Of a stretch of DNA of 64,000 nucleotides, positions 45,725 to 53,730 are shown in pieces (position 1 is the stretch's first letter; every line of letters begins with the position of its first letter). The translations under genes and the position numbers were made by a program. The stretch is from Anderseniella sp963759095 (GTDB lineage Bacteria; Pseudomonadota; Alphaproteobacteria; Rhizobiales; Aestuariivirgaceae), in NCBI GenBank assembly GCA_963759095.1, contig CAVWYF010000027.1, forward strand, positions 44,090 to 108,089, read 5' to 3'. The notes under the pieces were generated by a model. That model saw only the letters and a list, made by a program, of their open reading frames with translations, made no database searches and was not told the DNA's origin.

Positions 45725-46357
45725 TCAGCAATTACTGCAATCAAGCGTCAGGCCGTTGCGGGGGCGTTGCGCGACCGATTCCTCAACCTCCCAAGAACCG
45801 CTGCCGATTATGTATCCGACAAGTGGTTGGAACGTCAGGCACACGCGTGCAACGATAATGTCGTTATCTTCCTGAGTGAGTTTGGTCAATGTGGCGCCTG
45901 TCAGGCTTGGCGGTGCGCCGCCGCAACCACCGCGCGAATGGGACCATTCCTGCGTCACGTTGCTGCCGTTGCGGCGAAAATTGATCAGGTCAACCTTGGT
46001 ATCTGCCGAAGAAAATGGCTTCATGATGGCGTCGGCAGCCCGAATGAAGTCATCGAGTTCGCCGGCCGTTACGTTGGTAGACTCCTGAGTCGTCAGATCG
46101 ACGACCGCGCTTGCCGCTACGGCTACTTTTCGTTTCAGTGAAATCACATGGGTAACATCAATCGTACCCAGCAACAGCAAAATCATCACTGGAAACAGCA
46201 GGGCAGCTTCGATACTGACAACACCGTCTTTCTTGCGGCCAAAGCTTGCAAGCTTACCGATGGTGCCCGCATGAGCAGTATTGGACCTGGTTACTGATGA
46301 GTTATCCATCGTAGTGGCTTCCTGACTGGGTGAGGTTGTTGTTGAATGGTTTGTCAT
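45725..46357 (-). CDS. TadE/TadG-family pilus assembly protein
   Basis: 210 aa. It has the TadE-like N-terminus KKDGVVSIEAALLFPVMILLLLGTIDV, a single membrane segment preceded by a pseudopilin-type G..SIEAALLFP motif, then a periplasmic domain with three or more cysteines. Such minor pseudopilins help assemble Flp pili. It starts 4 bp after the stop of the next upstream TadE gene, so the two are one unit, facing away from the main cpa operon. Confidence 0.82.
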   Translation of the reverse strand: MTNHSTTTSPSQEATTMDNSSVTRSNTAHAGTIGKLASFGRKKDGVVSIEAALLFPVMILLLLGTIDVTHVISLKRKVAVAASAVVDLTTQESTNVTAGELDDFIRAADAIMKPFSSADTKVDLINFRRNGSNVTQEWSHSRGGCGGAPPSLTGATLTKLTQEDNDIIVARVCLTFQPLVGYIIGSGSWEVEESVAQRPRNGLTLDCSNC

Positions 46358-46361
46358 CGGA

Positions 46362-46952
46362 TCAATCAAACGGCTCGTTGCGGAACACCGCAACACCCCT
46401 CACCAGGTGTTTATCTTCGCCATGATTTGCGAGCCAATTCGGCACGGGAGCACCTGTGCTGTTTATGTTCAGCAATTTCATGAGATTCGGAGTGAACAAG
46501 TTCCATTCATAAAATGTCTCAACGATCACAATATCCCCGGCATTGCCGATGTCGAACGCTGCGCCGTTCACGACACCGTCGCTCAACTCACCATCGTCCG
46601 AAGCATCCGTACGATTGCTGGCGTCAGCAAAATTGTTACGTACTTCGACATTGATATAGACCTTGCTGCAATCAAGCATTGCAGGAAGTTTGGCACACAA
46701 CTGGTTCTGGAATTCGGCTTTTGAAAAACCACCCGAGTGGGCTTGCCCGGTCCTGATCAGGCGGGATGCTGAAGTTGTGGCACTTTGGACGGCATATTCA
46801 GAAAACAGCGTAAGGCCGGTTTCAAAAGTCGCCATCATCAAAAACAGGAACGGTGCGCCGACGAAAGCAAACTCGACCGCCGTTGCGCCGCCGTCATCTT
46901 TGCGAAAGCGCCTGCGTAACCGGTTGAGGGTTCTATTTAATTTCAAGATCAT
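46362..46952 (-). CDS. tadE: TadE-family pilus assembly protein
   Basis: 196 aa. The N-terminus has FRKDDGGATAVEFAFVGAPFLFLMMATFE, the TadE signature with the VEFAF pseudopilin motif. The rest is a periplasmic domain with a Cys pair (LCAKLPAMLDCSK). It starts at ATG 46952 with GGGAG upstream; an in-frame frame opens at 46994. It is first in the two-gene leftward unit. Pseudopilins of this type are processed by the CpaA-like peptidase encoded at 48751. Confidence 0.87.
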   Translation of the reverse strand: MILKLNRTLNRLRRRFRKDDGGATAVEFAFVGAPFLFLMMATFETGLTLFSEYAVQSATTSASRLIRTGQAHSGGFSKAEFQNQLCAKLPAMLDCSKVYINVEVRNNFADASNRTDASDDGELSDGVVNGAAFDIGNAGDIVIVETFYEWNLFTPNLMKLLNINSTGAPVPNWLANHGEDKHLVRGVAVFRNEPFD

Positions 46953-47302
46953 GCCATACTCCCGAACTTTCACCAACTGCCTTGTTCCAGCCAAGCCGGA
47001 CTGGCGGTGGTTTCTTGTTCCTGAACTGCAGACCTGCCTGAACCTGCCTGCGGTTTTATTTGCTCAGGCGAACGGTATCGGACTGGCCTTTACAAATTCT
47101 GAGTATCGGACGGCAAATTTTAACGATTATGTTAATAAGTTGCTAACCATGGCTGCCAATTGTGAGTGTCACATCTGCACTGATTGTTGGCGTGACCTGC
47201 TGCCAGGCGAGCCGGATTGGTCAGTACCGGGCAAGAACAGATCATGCCGGACAAATCAACAATCCGTCCGGCACTACATTCATTGATGGAAAAGCTACGT
47301 TT
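46953..47302. promoter_or_regulatory. tadE upstream region with CtrA-like half sites
   Basis: About 350 bp without a convincing gene. At 47120-47147 it contains TTAA tracts, including TTAA-TAAGTTG-CTAAC, one base from the CtrA consensus TTAA-N7-TTAAC. It probably carries the promoter of the leftward tadE unit. No other feature is seen. Confidence 0.4.
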
Positions 47303-47803
47303 TTATTGCGCGCCACTGCCGCTACCGCTGGCAGCTTCGCCTGCTGACAGGCCGGTCTTCCCGGTGATCTGTTCAACTTGCTCCTTGAACCTCGAGCCGT
47401 CGTCGTTCACGATCAATGGCTGATCGCAGAACGGTTCACAGTGCATGGTTCTGCGCAAGCCGCCGTGGAACACGCTCACAACGTGGTTTTCTGCGCGTTG
47501 GACTTTCACCATCATGTTGGCGAGTTGCTTGCCGTCGAAATCCAGCACAATTATTTTTGTGCGGCCGGTATTCTTGCCAATTACGATCAGCTTGTTTCCC
47601 TGGATGCTGGCATCAGCAAACATTGGATTGGAAACCACCACTGTGGACGGTTCGCCAGCCAGTTTGACCAGCTTGGCGTCATCTACATCCAGTGCGAGAG
47701 AAAAGTCGGCAATTGCTGTGCCGGCTGCGGCAAGCATTCCCACCAGACCAAGTGCGGCGCCAAGAAAGAAGGTACGGGTTGTTGCCAGAGAACTCATTTG
47801 CAT
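47303..47803 (-). CDS. exported pilus-assembly protein with secretin N-terminal-like domain
   Basis: 166 aa with a signal peptide (FFLGAALGLVGMLAAAGTAIA). The mature domain (LDVDDAKLVKLAGEPSTVVV, NPMFADASIQGNKLIVIGKN, TGRTKIIVLDFDGK) resembles the N-terminal domain of CpaC-type secretins, but there is no secretin domain. It matches stand-alone proteins commonly found in alphaproteobacterial Flp loci. The start at 47803 has AAGGAC 6 nt upstream. It ends with a Ser/Gly-rich tail. A role in anchoring or assembling the CpaC secretin is inferred. Confidence 0.75.
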   Translation of the reverse strand: MQMSSLATTRTFFLGAALGLVGMLAAAGTAIADFSLALDVDDAKLVKLAGEPSTVVVSNPMFADASIQGNKLIVIGKNTGRTKIIVLDFDGKQLANMMVKVQRAENHVVSVFHGGLRRTMHCEPFCDQPLIVNDDGSRFKEQVEQITGKTGLSAGEAASGSGSGAQ

Positions 47804-48331
47804 AACAGTCCTTGTTCGCATGATCACTGTGAAGGCGTCAGACAGAGCAGCGCCTGTTCGATGGCGCCTATAACACCTGAAAATGGTGAATGAACCCTTA
47901 CGATGGCGAAATTGATCTGCGGTGACGCTCACGGATAGCCGGTATCTGACATTATTATATATAGGCGCTCGACATAGGCGAGTGTGCAGGGGCCTGCAAA
48001 TCCTTGGATAGTCGAAATCAGGTTGGTTCGATTGCTAGTCTTTACAGTGGCAGAATATAGCCCTGGGCAACTCAAGATCGAAGTATATGTATAGTTGTTA
48101 TCATATAAAATTTTAATATAAATTGATTTTAATTTTAAAAGTAATGATTTGTTTTCCATTCGAGGATGATGGGCTTGTTGTCATCCTCTTTTGATTGGGT
48201 GTTTACTTGATGTTAATGGTTGAAGCCTAGGTTGAGCCTCGGTTCAGACGACAAACCCCTCAGGGGATCACCCACGAAGGGTAGTTTGATCCAGTGCTGT
48301 AAAAACTGTGAGAAAATCTAAGGAGAGAATT
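47804..48331. promoter_or_regulatory. AT-rich divergent promoter region of flp
   Basis: This 528-bp gap contains a markedly AT-rich tract around 48080-48150 unlike the rest of the window. TTTA-CTTGATG-TTAA at 48202-48216, one base from a CtrA box, lies about 115 bp before flp. The ribosome site AAGGAGAG is at 48320. No other gene is convincing. Confidence 0.5.
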
Positions 48332-48484
48332 ATGTTCGCACGTTTCTTTAAAGACGAATCTGGTGCCACTGCAATTGAGTACGGCCTTATCGCCGCTGCT
48401 ACAGGTCTTGCTCTGGTTGCTTCAATGCCAACTATCAAAGCTGCATTGGAAGCTACGTTCGGTTCTATCAGCGTCGCCCTGTAA
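48332..48484 (+). CDS. flp: Flp-type major pilin
   Basis: A 50-aa prepilin: MFARFFKDESG, then ATAIEYGLIAAATGLALV. Cleavage is expected after the Gly, leaving Glu at +5 and Tyr at +6, the Flp signature. The remainder is a short hydrophobic alpha-helix and a small tail. The gene follows a strong AAGGAGAG site and is closed by its own terminator, which allows pilin to be made in excess of the assembly machinery. It is too short to appear in most automated gene calls with a length cut-off. Confidence 0.96.
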   Translation: MFARFFKDESGATAIEYGLIAAATGLALVASMPTIKAALEATFGSISVAL

Positions 48485-48556
48485 AAACAGGTTCGATGCT
48501 AAACCGCCGGTGTAAGAGCCATCATCGGCGGCAAGAATTCTAACGGGAGGCTCCGG

Positions 48557-48590
48557 AAACCGCTGGTGTAACAACCAGCGGTTTTTGTTT
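48557..48590 (+). terminator. Rho-independent terminator after flp
   Basis: AAACCGCTGGT pairs with ACCAGCGGTTT over a 6-nt loop, followed by TTGTTTT. A further CCGCCG...CGGCGG hairpin at about 48501-48533 precedes it and may protect the pilin mRNA 3' end. Confidence 0.9.
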
Positions 48591-48750
48591 TATGCAAGAG
48601 CTACTCAAAGCATAGGTATCGGTCCGGTCGATAATTTCCAAGGCTGGTTAACCGCCCTTTTACTGACCCGTGTCAAGTTGCGATGTCAGGGCAGCAGCCC
48701 GTCGGCTTACATCAAGTCCACCATGACCGGGTACGGGAGATCGACAAATC

Positions 48751-49266
48751 ATGACCCACATTTTGATACTGGCACTATTTCCTGTGCTGATAACTGTCGC
48801 AGCGATCGGTGATTTCCTGACAATGAAAATACCCAACTGGCTGAATGTCCTGATCGGGGTAACTTTTTTTTGTGCGGCCTTTTATGTGGGCATGCCGCTT
48901 GAACAAATCGGATGGCATGTAGCCGCTGGCGTGATTGTGCTGGTTGCAGGATTTGGATTGTTCGCCACTGGCTACATCGGCGGTGGCGATGCAAAGCTTC
49001 TGGCTGTTGCGGCAATGTGGTTGGGTACGGCGCAGCTGATGGAATTTCTTTTGATTATGTCAGTTGCTGGCGGTCTTCTTGCGATCGTGATGAAACTCTG
49101 GTGGTGGGTCAAGTTGGAAACGGAGCTGCGTGGATTTAAATGGTTCAAATCAACGGTAAAGTCGTCCATTGATCTGCCGTATGCCGTCGCCATCGCGGTT
49201 GGTGCCCTGTTTGCATTCCGACACAGTTGGTGGTTGGAGACAGCGAATACACAGCTTCTTGGTTGA
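48751..49266 (+). CDS. cpaA: Flp prepilin peptidase CpaA/TadV
   Basis: 171 aa, an aspartic peptidase of the A24 family. The two catalytic Asp are in AIGDFLTMKIPN and in GYIGGGDAKLLA (the GxGD-type motif). About five to six transmembrane helices are visible. It would process Flp and the TadE/TadG pseudopilins. It follows the flp terminator by about 160 bp and has its own terminator downstream. Confidence 0.92.
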   Translation: MTHILILALFPVLITVAAIGDFLTMKIPNWLNVLIGVTFFCAAFYVGMPLEQIGWHVAAGVIVLVAGFGLFATGYIGGGDAKLLAVAAMWLGTAQLMEFLLIMSVAGGLLAIVMKLWWWVKLETELRGFKWFKSTVKSSIDLPYAVAIAVGALFAFRHSWWLETANTQLLG

Positions 49267-49274
49267 ATTACCCA

Positions 49275-49299
49275 ATGCCCGCGTAATGCGGGCATTTTT
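49275..49299 (+). terminator. Rho-independent terminator after cpaA
   Basis: ATGCCCGC pairs with GCGGGCAT over a 5-nt loop and is followed by TTTTTG, just 9 bp after the cpaA stop. Confidence 0.88.
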
Positions 49300-49355
49300 G
49301 ATTCCCGGCAGTAGCGTGATGTTTTTTAGGCAAAACTAAGATTGTTTAGTGCCGG

Positions 49356-49370
49356 TTAACCATAATTTGA
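49356..49370. promoter_or_regulatory. CtrA-like box upstream of cpaB
   Basis: TTAA-CCATAAT-TTGA, one base from the CtrA consensus TTAA-N7-TTAA, and beginning with the common half-site TTAACCAT. It lies about 80 bp before the cpaB start, downstream of the cpaA terminator. Confidence 0.45.
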
Positions 49371-49436
49371 CGTTTCCCAATCATTCTGCAGTGGAGATAT
49401 CCGAACGAACTTCCGTTCTTACTGGAGAGTTATCAG

Positions 49437-50240
49437 ATGAGTAAATCACGTTTCCTTGTCATGGGCGTGGCCGCGGTCGCAGCCGGAGCAGCAGCGTTTC
49501 TGGCCAACGGCTTCCTCGGTCAGCCGCAGAAAGCGGAGGTTGTTGAGGTAAACAAAGTCTCCATGACGCCTGTTCTGGTGACGTTGAAGGATATTCGCAT
49601 TGGCGAAATTCTGGATGCATCCAATCTGGGATGGAAAGACTGGCCCTCTGACCAGGTTGGCCAGTTCATGGTCACCAAAAGCGATAGCGCCGACATATTT
49701 GAAGAACTCAAGAATGCACGGGCGCGGGCGGGTTTGTTTGAAGGTGAACCACTTAACAAGCGCCGCATTGTTGAAGTTGGCGATAGCGGCTTTATGGCTG
49801 CAGTGCTGCCAAAGGGCATGCGGGCAATCTCGATCCGGGTCTCCCCGGAAACCGGTGCAGGCGGATTTATTTTGCCCAATGACAGGGTTGATGTTCTCCT
49901 CACCCGCAAGATGTCAGGGAACCGCGACGTTTCCGACACGGTCTTGACAAATGTCCGCGTTCTGGCGATCGACCAGCAGATCAAGACCACTGAAGATGGC
50001 GGGCAGGTGATCGTCGGCAAGACGGCGACGCTGGAACTTGAACCTATACAATCCGAAGTTCTCGCACTGGTCGAAAGTTCCGGCCAGTTGTCACTCGCAC
50101 TTCGCTCGCTTGCGGACGCGACCGGCAAGAAGCTCGGTGATGATGGTCCCCAGATTTCGAAAAAATATGCCCGGGGTTCAAAAGGCACCATTAAGCAATT
50201 CCGCTACGGCATTATGAACCAGATAGCGAATACAAAGTAA
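49437..50240 (+). CDS. cpaB: Flp pilus assembly protein CpaB/RcpC
   Basis: 267 aa with an N-terminal signal or anchor (FLVMGVAAVAAGAAAFLANG) and a SAF domain (VLVTLKDIRIGEILDASNL). The family region RAISIRVSPETGAGGFILPN followed by DRVDVLLTR is present. It is periplasmic and works with the CpaC secretin. It is the first gene of the long rightward cpa operon. Confidence 0.92.
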   Translation: MSKSRFLVMGVAAVAAGAAAFLANGFLGQPQKAEVVEVNKVSMTPVLVTLKDIRIGEILDASNLGWKDWPSDQVGQFMVTKSDSADIFEELKNARARAGLFEGEPLNKRRIVEVGDSGFMAAVLPKGMRAISIRVSPETGAGGFILPNDRVDVLLTRKMSGNRDVSDTVLTNVRVLAIDQQIKTTEDGGQVIVGKTATLELEPIQSEVLALVESSGQLSLALRSLADATGKKLGDDGPQISKKYARGSKGTIKQFRYGIMNQIANTK

Positions 50241-50252
50241 GGCAGACAACTG

Positions 50253-51722
50253 ATGCATCCCTCACTCCTCAGCATGCCCAGGCTTGATATGGGCACCAAG
50301 ACACCAGCCGGTGCAATCGTTTCTCTGGTTGCTGCTCTTGCGGTTTTCTTTATCGTTTTAACAGCCGCATTTACGCCTGCGCAGGCAGGTGATGATTCGC
50401 GTTTTCTGCGCATGGGCTTGAACAAGTCGGTTGCGATCAGATTACCTGTCGCAGCCAAGGACGTGCTTGTTGGCAATCCTAAGATTGTTGATGCCGTCGT
50501 CCGCACGCGTACGACCGCCTATCTTTTTGCGAAGGCAAACGGCCAGACGAACATATTCTTCTTTGATGAAGCGGGCAGACAAATTCTGAACCTCGATATA
50601 GAGGTTGCCGCAGATACCAAAGCGTTGAAGCAACTGCTCGACCGTACCTTGCCGGACAATCAGATCAAGATTGATACCGTAGCTGACAGTATCGTTCTGC
50701 GCGGGGTGGCCGCGTCTGCCGGTCAAGCCAAACAGGCAACGGACCTGGCCGAGCGCTTTCTTGGCGCCGGCGGGTCTGACGGTTCTGCAAAGGTTGTTTC
50801 GGCCATGACCATTGCCGCTCGCGAACAGGTAACGCTTCGGGTCCGCATTGCGGAAGTTCAACGTGATGTGCTGAAGCAACTCGGTGTTGATTATAATGCA
50901 GCGTTTTCATCGGGAAGTTTCTCCGCCGGCATGCTGACCGGGAACCCGTTCTTGTTGAATGGCGCTTTGGGATCAGGCGTGCTTCCTTTAAACCCAATTT
51001 CAGGTTTGGGCGGTGCCGGCGCAACGACCGGCGCCCGGTTGCAGTATGGCGACAGCATTGACGCGCTTGTTCAGGCAATGGAACAGGACGGTTTGCTGCG
51101 CACGCTTGCAGAACCCACGCTAACTGCGATTTCTGGCGAAAGCGCCAAGTTTCTCGCCGGCGGTGAGTTCCCAATTCCGGTGGCTGTGGACGACAACACC
51201 ATCTCGGTGGAATTCAAGGAATTTGGTGTGGCGCTTGGCTATTCACCGGTGGTTCTCTCCTCCGGACGCATCAGCCTGAAAATAAACACGGAAGTCTCGG
51301 AACTGACACCGCAAAACGGTATTCAGGTCACCGGCATTAGCCTGCCTGGTCTTACTACACGCAAGGCCGAAACGACCATTGAGTTGCCGTCAGGTGGTTC
51401 AATGATCATGGCCGGTCTTATCCGGGATCAAACCCGGCAGCAAATTGCGGGTATTCCCGGTGCCAAGGATCTTCCAATTCTTGGACAGTTGTTCCGTTCA
51501 CGCGATTTCCAGAAAAACACATCTGAACTGACTGTCATGGTGACACCGTTCATCGTCAAGCCGGTCAATGAGCGTTCACTGACAAATCCCGCCGAGAAAC
51601 TTTCGGTAGCCTCTGATCGCCAGACCATCCTGTTTGGCCGTTTGAACAAGATGTACGGCAACCAGGGCGGCACCGGAAAAGGAACTACTTATCACGGCAA
51701 TGTCGGCTTCATCGTCGAATAA
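50253..51722 (+). CDS. cpaC: Flp pilus secretin CpaC/RcpA
   Basis: 489 aa with a signal peptide. Order: pilus-assembly N-terminal domain (LNKSVAIRLPVAAKDVLVGN), a BON-like domain, then the secretin domain (SIDALVQAMEQDGLLRTLAE, SGESAKFLAGGEFPIPV, LPSGGSMIMAGLI). It forms the outer-membrane channel. Met1 or later Met codons are possible starts. Its TAA overlaps a short ATG of the next frame. Confidence 0.93.
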   Translation: MHPSLLSMPRLDMGTKTPAGAIVSLVAALAVFFIVLTAAFTPAQAGDDSRFLRMGLNKSVAIRLPVAAKDVLVGNPKIVDAVVRTRTTAYLFAKANGQTNIFFFDEAGRQILNLDIEVAADTKALKQLLDRTLPDNQIKIDTVADSIVLRGVAASAGQAKQATDLAERFLGAGGSDGSAKVVSAMTIAAREQVTLRVRIAEVQRDVLKQLGVDYNAAFSSGSFSAGMLTGNPFLLNGALGSGVLPLNPISGLGGAGATTGARLQYGDSIDALVQAMEQDGLLRTLAEPTLTAISGESAKFLAGGEFPIPVAVDDNTISVEFKEFGVALGYSPVVLSSGRISLKINTEVSELTPQNGIQVTGISLPGLTTRKAETTIELPSGGSMIMAGLIRDQTRQQIAGIPGAKDLPILGQLFRSRDFQKNTSELTVMVTPFIVKPVNERSLTNPAEKLSVASDRQTILFGRLNKMYGNQGGTGKGTTYHGNVGFIVE

Positions 51723-51745
51723 TGCCAGCGCCACGGAGAATGAAA

Positions 51746-52441
51746 ATGAACAAGTTTGTATCAAAGTCCCGCAGTACAATGCGTACCCTGACCCCGGCTG
51801 TAGCGCTTCTTGCCCTGACCGCCTGCCAACACCAGATGTCAGGTGGTGTGGATGACGTCTACATGCCGCAAATGCATTATGAAAATCATCCGATCGAGGT
51901 CGCCAAGGGCACTGTGAAACTCAAGGTGCCGACCCGCTCTGCCAAGCTCACCAACAAAGAGCAGAATGCAATCAAGCAGTTTGCGCACCAGGCCAATGAA
52001 ACCGATGCCTCGAAGGTCCACGTGCGTCGCCCGGCCGGTGGCATGGTGGGCAATGCTGTAGCAGCAAAAGTGGCGCAATTGCTGGAGCGCGAGGGCGTCA
52101 GCCCGCATCGCATCAAGCATTCTTCCTACAAAGGAGGTGCCCGTTCACCGGTTCTGATGTCGTTCACCCGCAAATTTGCGGTTACCAGCGAGTGCGGCGA
52201 CTGGAGTGAAAACCTTTCTGAAACTTATTCCAATCAGAATTACAAGGACTTTGGATGTTCCGGGCAGCACAATCTCGCCGCCATGGTCGCCAATCCTGAA
52301 GATTTCGAAACACCGCGTACGTCCACTTCGGCAAGCGCAAGCAGGCGTAATGAAGTCTTCAAAAAATACATAGGTGGTGAGGACACTACCGCAGCCCAAG
52401 CGTCTCAGGCACAAGCCAAAGCAAGTGACGTGGCACAGTAA
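51746..52441 (+). CDS. cpaD: Flp pilus lipoprotein CpaD
   Basis: About 231 aa. A lipobox (LLALTAC) places Cys near residue 27 at the outer membrane. The CpaD region includes VHVRRPAGGMVGNAVAAKV, FTRKFAVTSECGDWSEN and CSGQHNLAAMVANPEDF with its conserved Cys pair. ATG at 51746 is preferred because GGAG lies 7-8 nt upstream; ATG at 51740 is too close. CpaD assists secretin placement. Confidence 0.9.
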   Translation: MNKFVSKSRSTMRTLTPAVALLALTACQHQMSGGVDDVYMPQMHYENHPIEVAKGTVKLKVPTRSAKLTNKEQNAIKQFAHQANETDASKVHVRRPAGGMVGNAVAAKVAQLLEREGVSPHRIKHSSYKGGARSPVLMSFTRKFAVTSECGDWSENLSETYSNQNYKDFGCSGQHNLAAMVANPEDFETPRTSTSASASRRNEVFKKYIGGEDTTAAQASQAQAKASDVAQ

Positions 52442-52467
52442 CAGTTGACCAGACAAGAGTGGAAACC

Positions 52468-53727
52468 ATGAACCAAACTGAACCACAAGCCCCAGCGGCC
52501 GATACCGGAGCACCGGTTGTTGCTGCGGTGCCACGCATCAATATTTCGGTGTTTTGTTCAACACAAGCGACCATAGCGACAATACAACAGGTGGTTGTTG
52601 ACCGCCGAATGGCACGGGCACATGTTGATGTGCGCAATGGCGGCATTATGGCAGCTGCTCAGGCCTTTAGCCAGGCAACCACGCCTGATGTTCTTGTTCT
52701 GGAAACGGAAGGACATCGCGATCAGGTCCTGTCGGAACTCAGTCAGTTGGCGCAGGTGTGTGATCCGTCCACAAAGGTGGTTTTGATCGGCCACGTAAAT
52801 GACGTCATTTTGTATCGCGAACTGATCCGCCAGGGCCTTAGCGAATATCTTGTGGCACCGGTCCATCAGTTGCAGGTGATCGATGCCATTAGTTCGTTGT
52901 TCAATGAACCAGGGGCAGATCCTATCGGACGCATTGTCGCTTTTATCGGAGCAAAAGGCGGAGTTGGGTCCAGTACCATTGCCCACAACGTGGCAGCACT
53001 TGCCTCGGGCGAGTATCAGGTCGATACGATTGTTACCGATCTCGACCTGGCCTTTGGTACTGCAGGTTTGAACTTTAATCAGGACCCCGCTCATGGCATC
53101 GCAGAAGCCATTGCTTCATCTGATCGCATCGACCAGACCATGCTTGAAAGGTTGCTGACAAAATGCAGTGATCGGCTGAACCTTCTGTCGTCACCGGCAC
53201 AGGTCGAAAAGTCGCTGGGTATTGAAGACGACACTCTTGAGCCGATAATTGACGCGATCCGTTGCAGCGCGCCGCTGATCATTCTCGATATCCCCAATTT
53301 GTGGACTGTCTGGTCGAAGCAGCTTCTTATGGGTGCTGATGATGTAGTTATCACCTCCACTCCTGATCTTGCCTCGCTGCGCAATACCAAGAATATTTTT
53401 GACTTCCTGACTGCTGCGCGACCAAACGACAAGGCGCCCCTGATTATTCTCAACCAGGTCGGTGTGCAAAAACGCCCGGAAATACCGGTAGCGGAGTTTT
53501 CAAAGGCAATTGGTGTTGAACCGACCGTGGTCATTCCGTTTGACGCGCATGTGTTCGGTACTGCGGCCACGAATGGGCAGATGCTAGGCGAGGTTGGTCC
53601 GAAATCCAAGGCCGCCGAACAAGTCGCAATGCTTGGTCAGTTGCTGATTGGTAAAAGCCCCGAAGCGCCGTCAAACAAGGGTGGTTCTGCGCTTTCTAAA
53701 TTGTTGCCGATGCTGAGGAAGAAGTAA
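52468..53727 (+). CDS. cpaE: pilus assembly ATPase CpaE/TadZ
   Basis: 419 aa. The N-terminal half is a receiver-like domain without clear phospho-acceptor motifs. The C-terminal half is a ParA/MinD-type ATPase with a deviant Walker A (IGAKGGVGSSTIAHNV) and DLDLAFGTAGLN. TadZ/CpaE localises the pilus machinery, often at a pole. Its TAA overlaps ATG in TAATG (53725-53729), the probable true start of cpaF. Confidence 0.92.
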   Translation: MNQTEPQAPAADTGAPVVAAVPRINISVFCSTQATIATIQQVVVDRRMARAHVDVRNGGIMAAAQAFSQATTPDVLVLETEGHRDQVLSELSQLAQVCDPSTKVVLIGHVNDVILYRELIRQGLSEYLVAPVHQLQVIDAISSLFNEPGADPIGRIVAFIGAKGGVGSSTIAHNVAALASGEYQVDTIVTDLDLAFGTAGLNFNQDPAHGIAEAIASSDRIDQTMLERLLTKCSDRLNLLSSPAQVEKSLGIEDDTLEPIIDAIRCSAPLIILDIPNLWTVWSKQLLMGADDVVITSTPDLASLRNTKNIFDFLTAARPNDKAPLIILNQVGVQKRPEIPVAEFSKAIGVEPTVVIPFDAHVFGTAATNGQMLGEVGPKSKAAEQVAMLGQLLIGKSPEAPSNKGGSALSKLLPMLRKK

Positions 53728-53730
53728 TGT

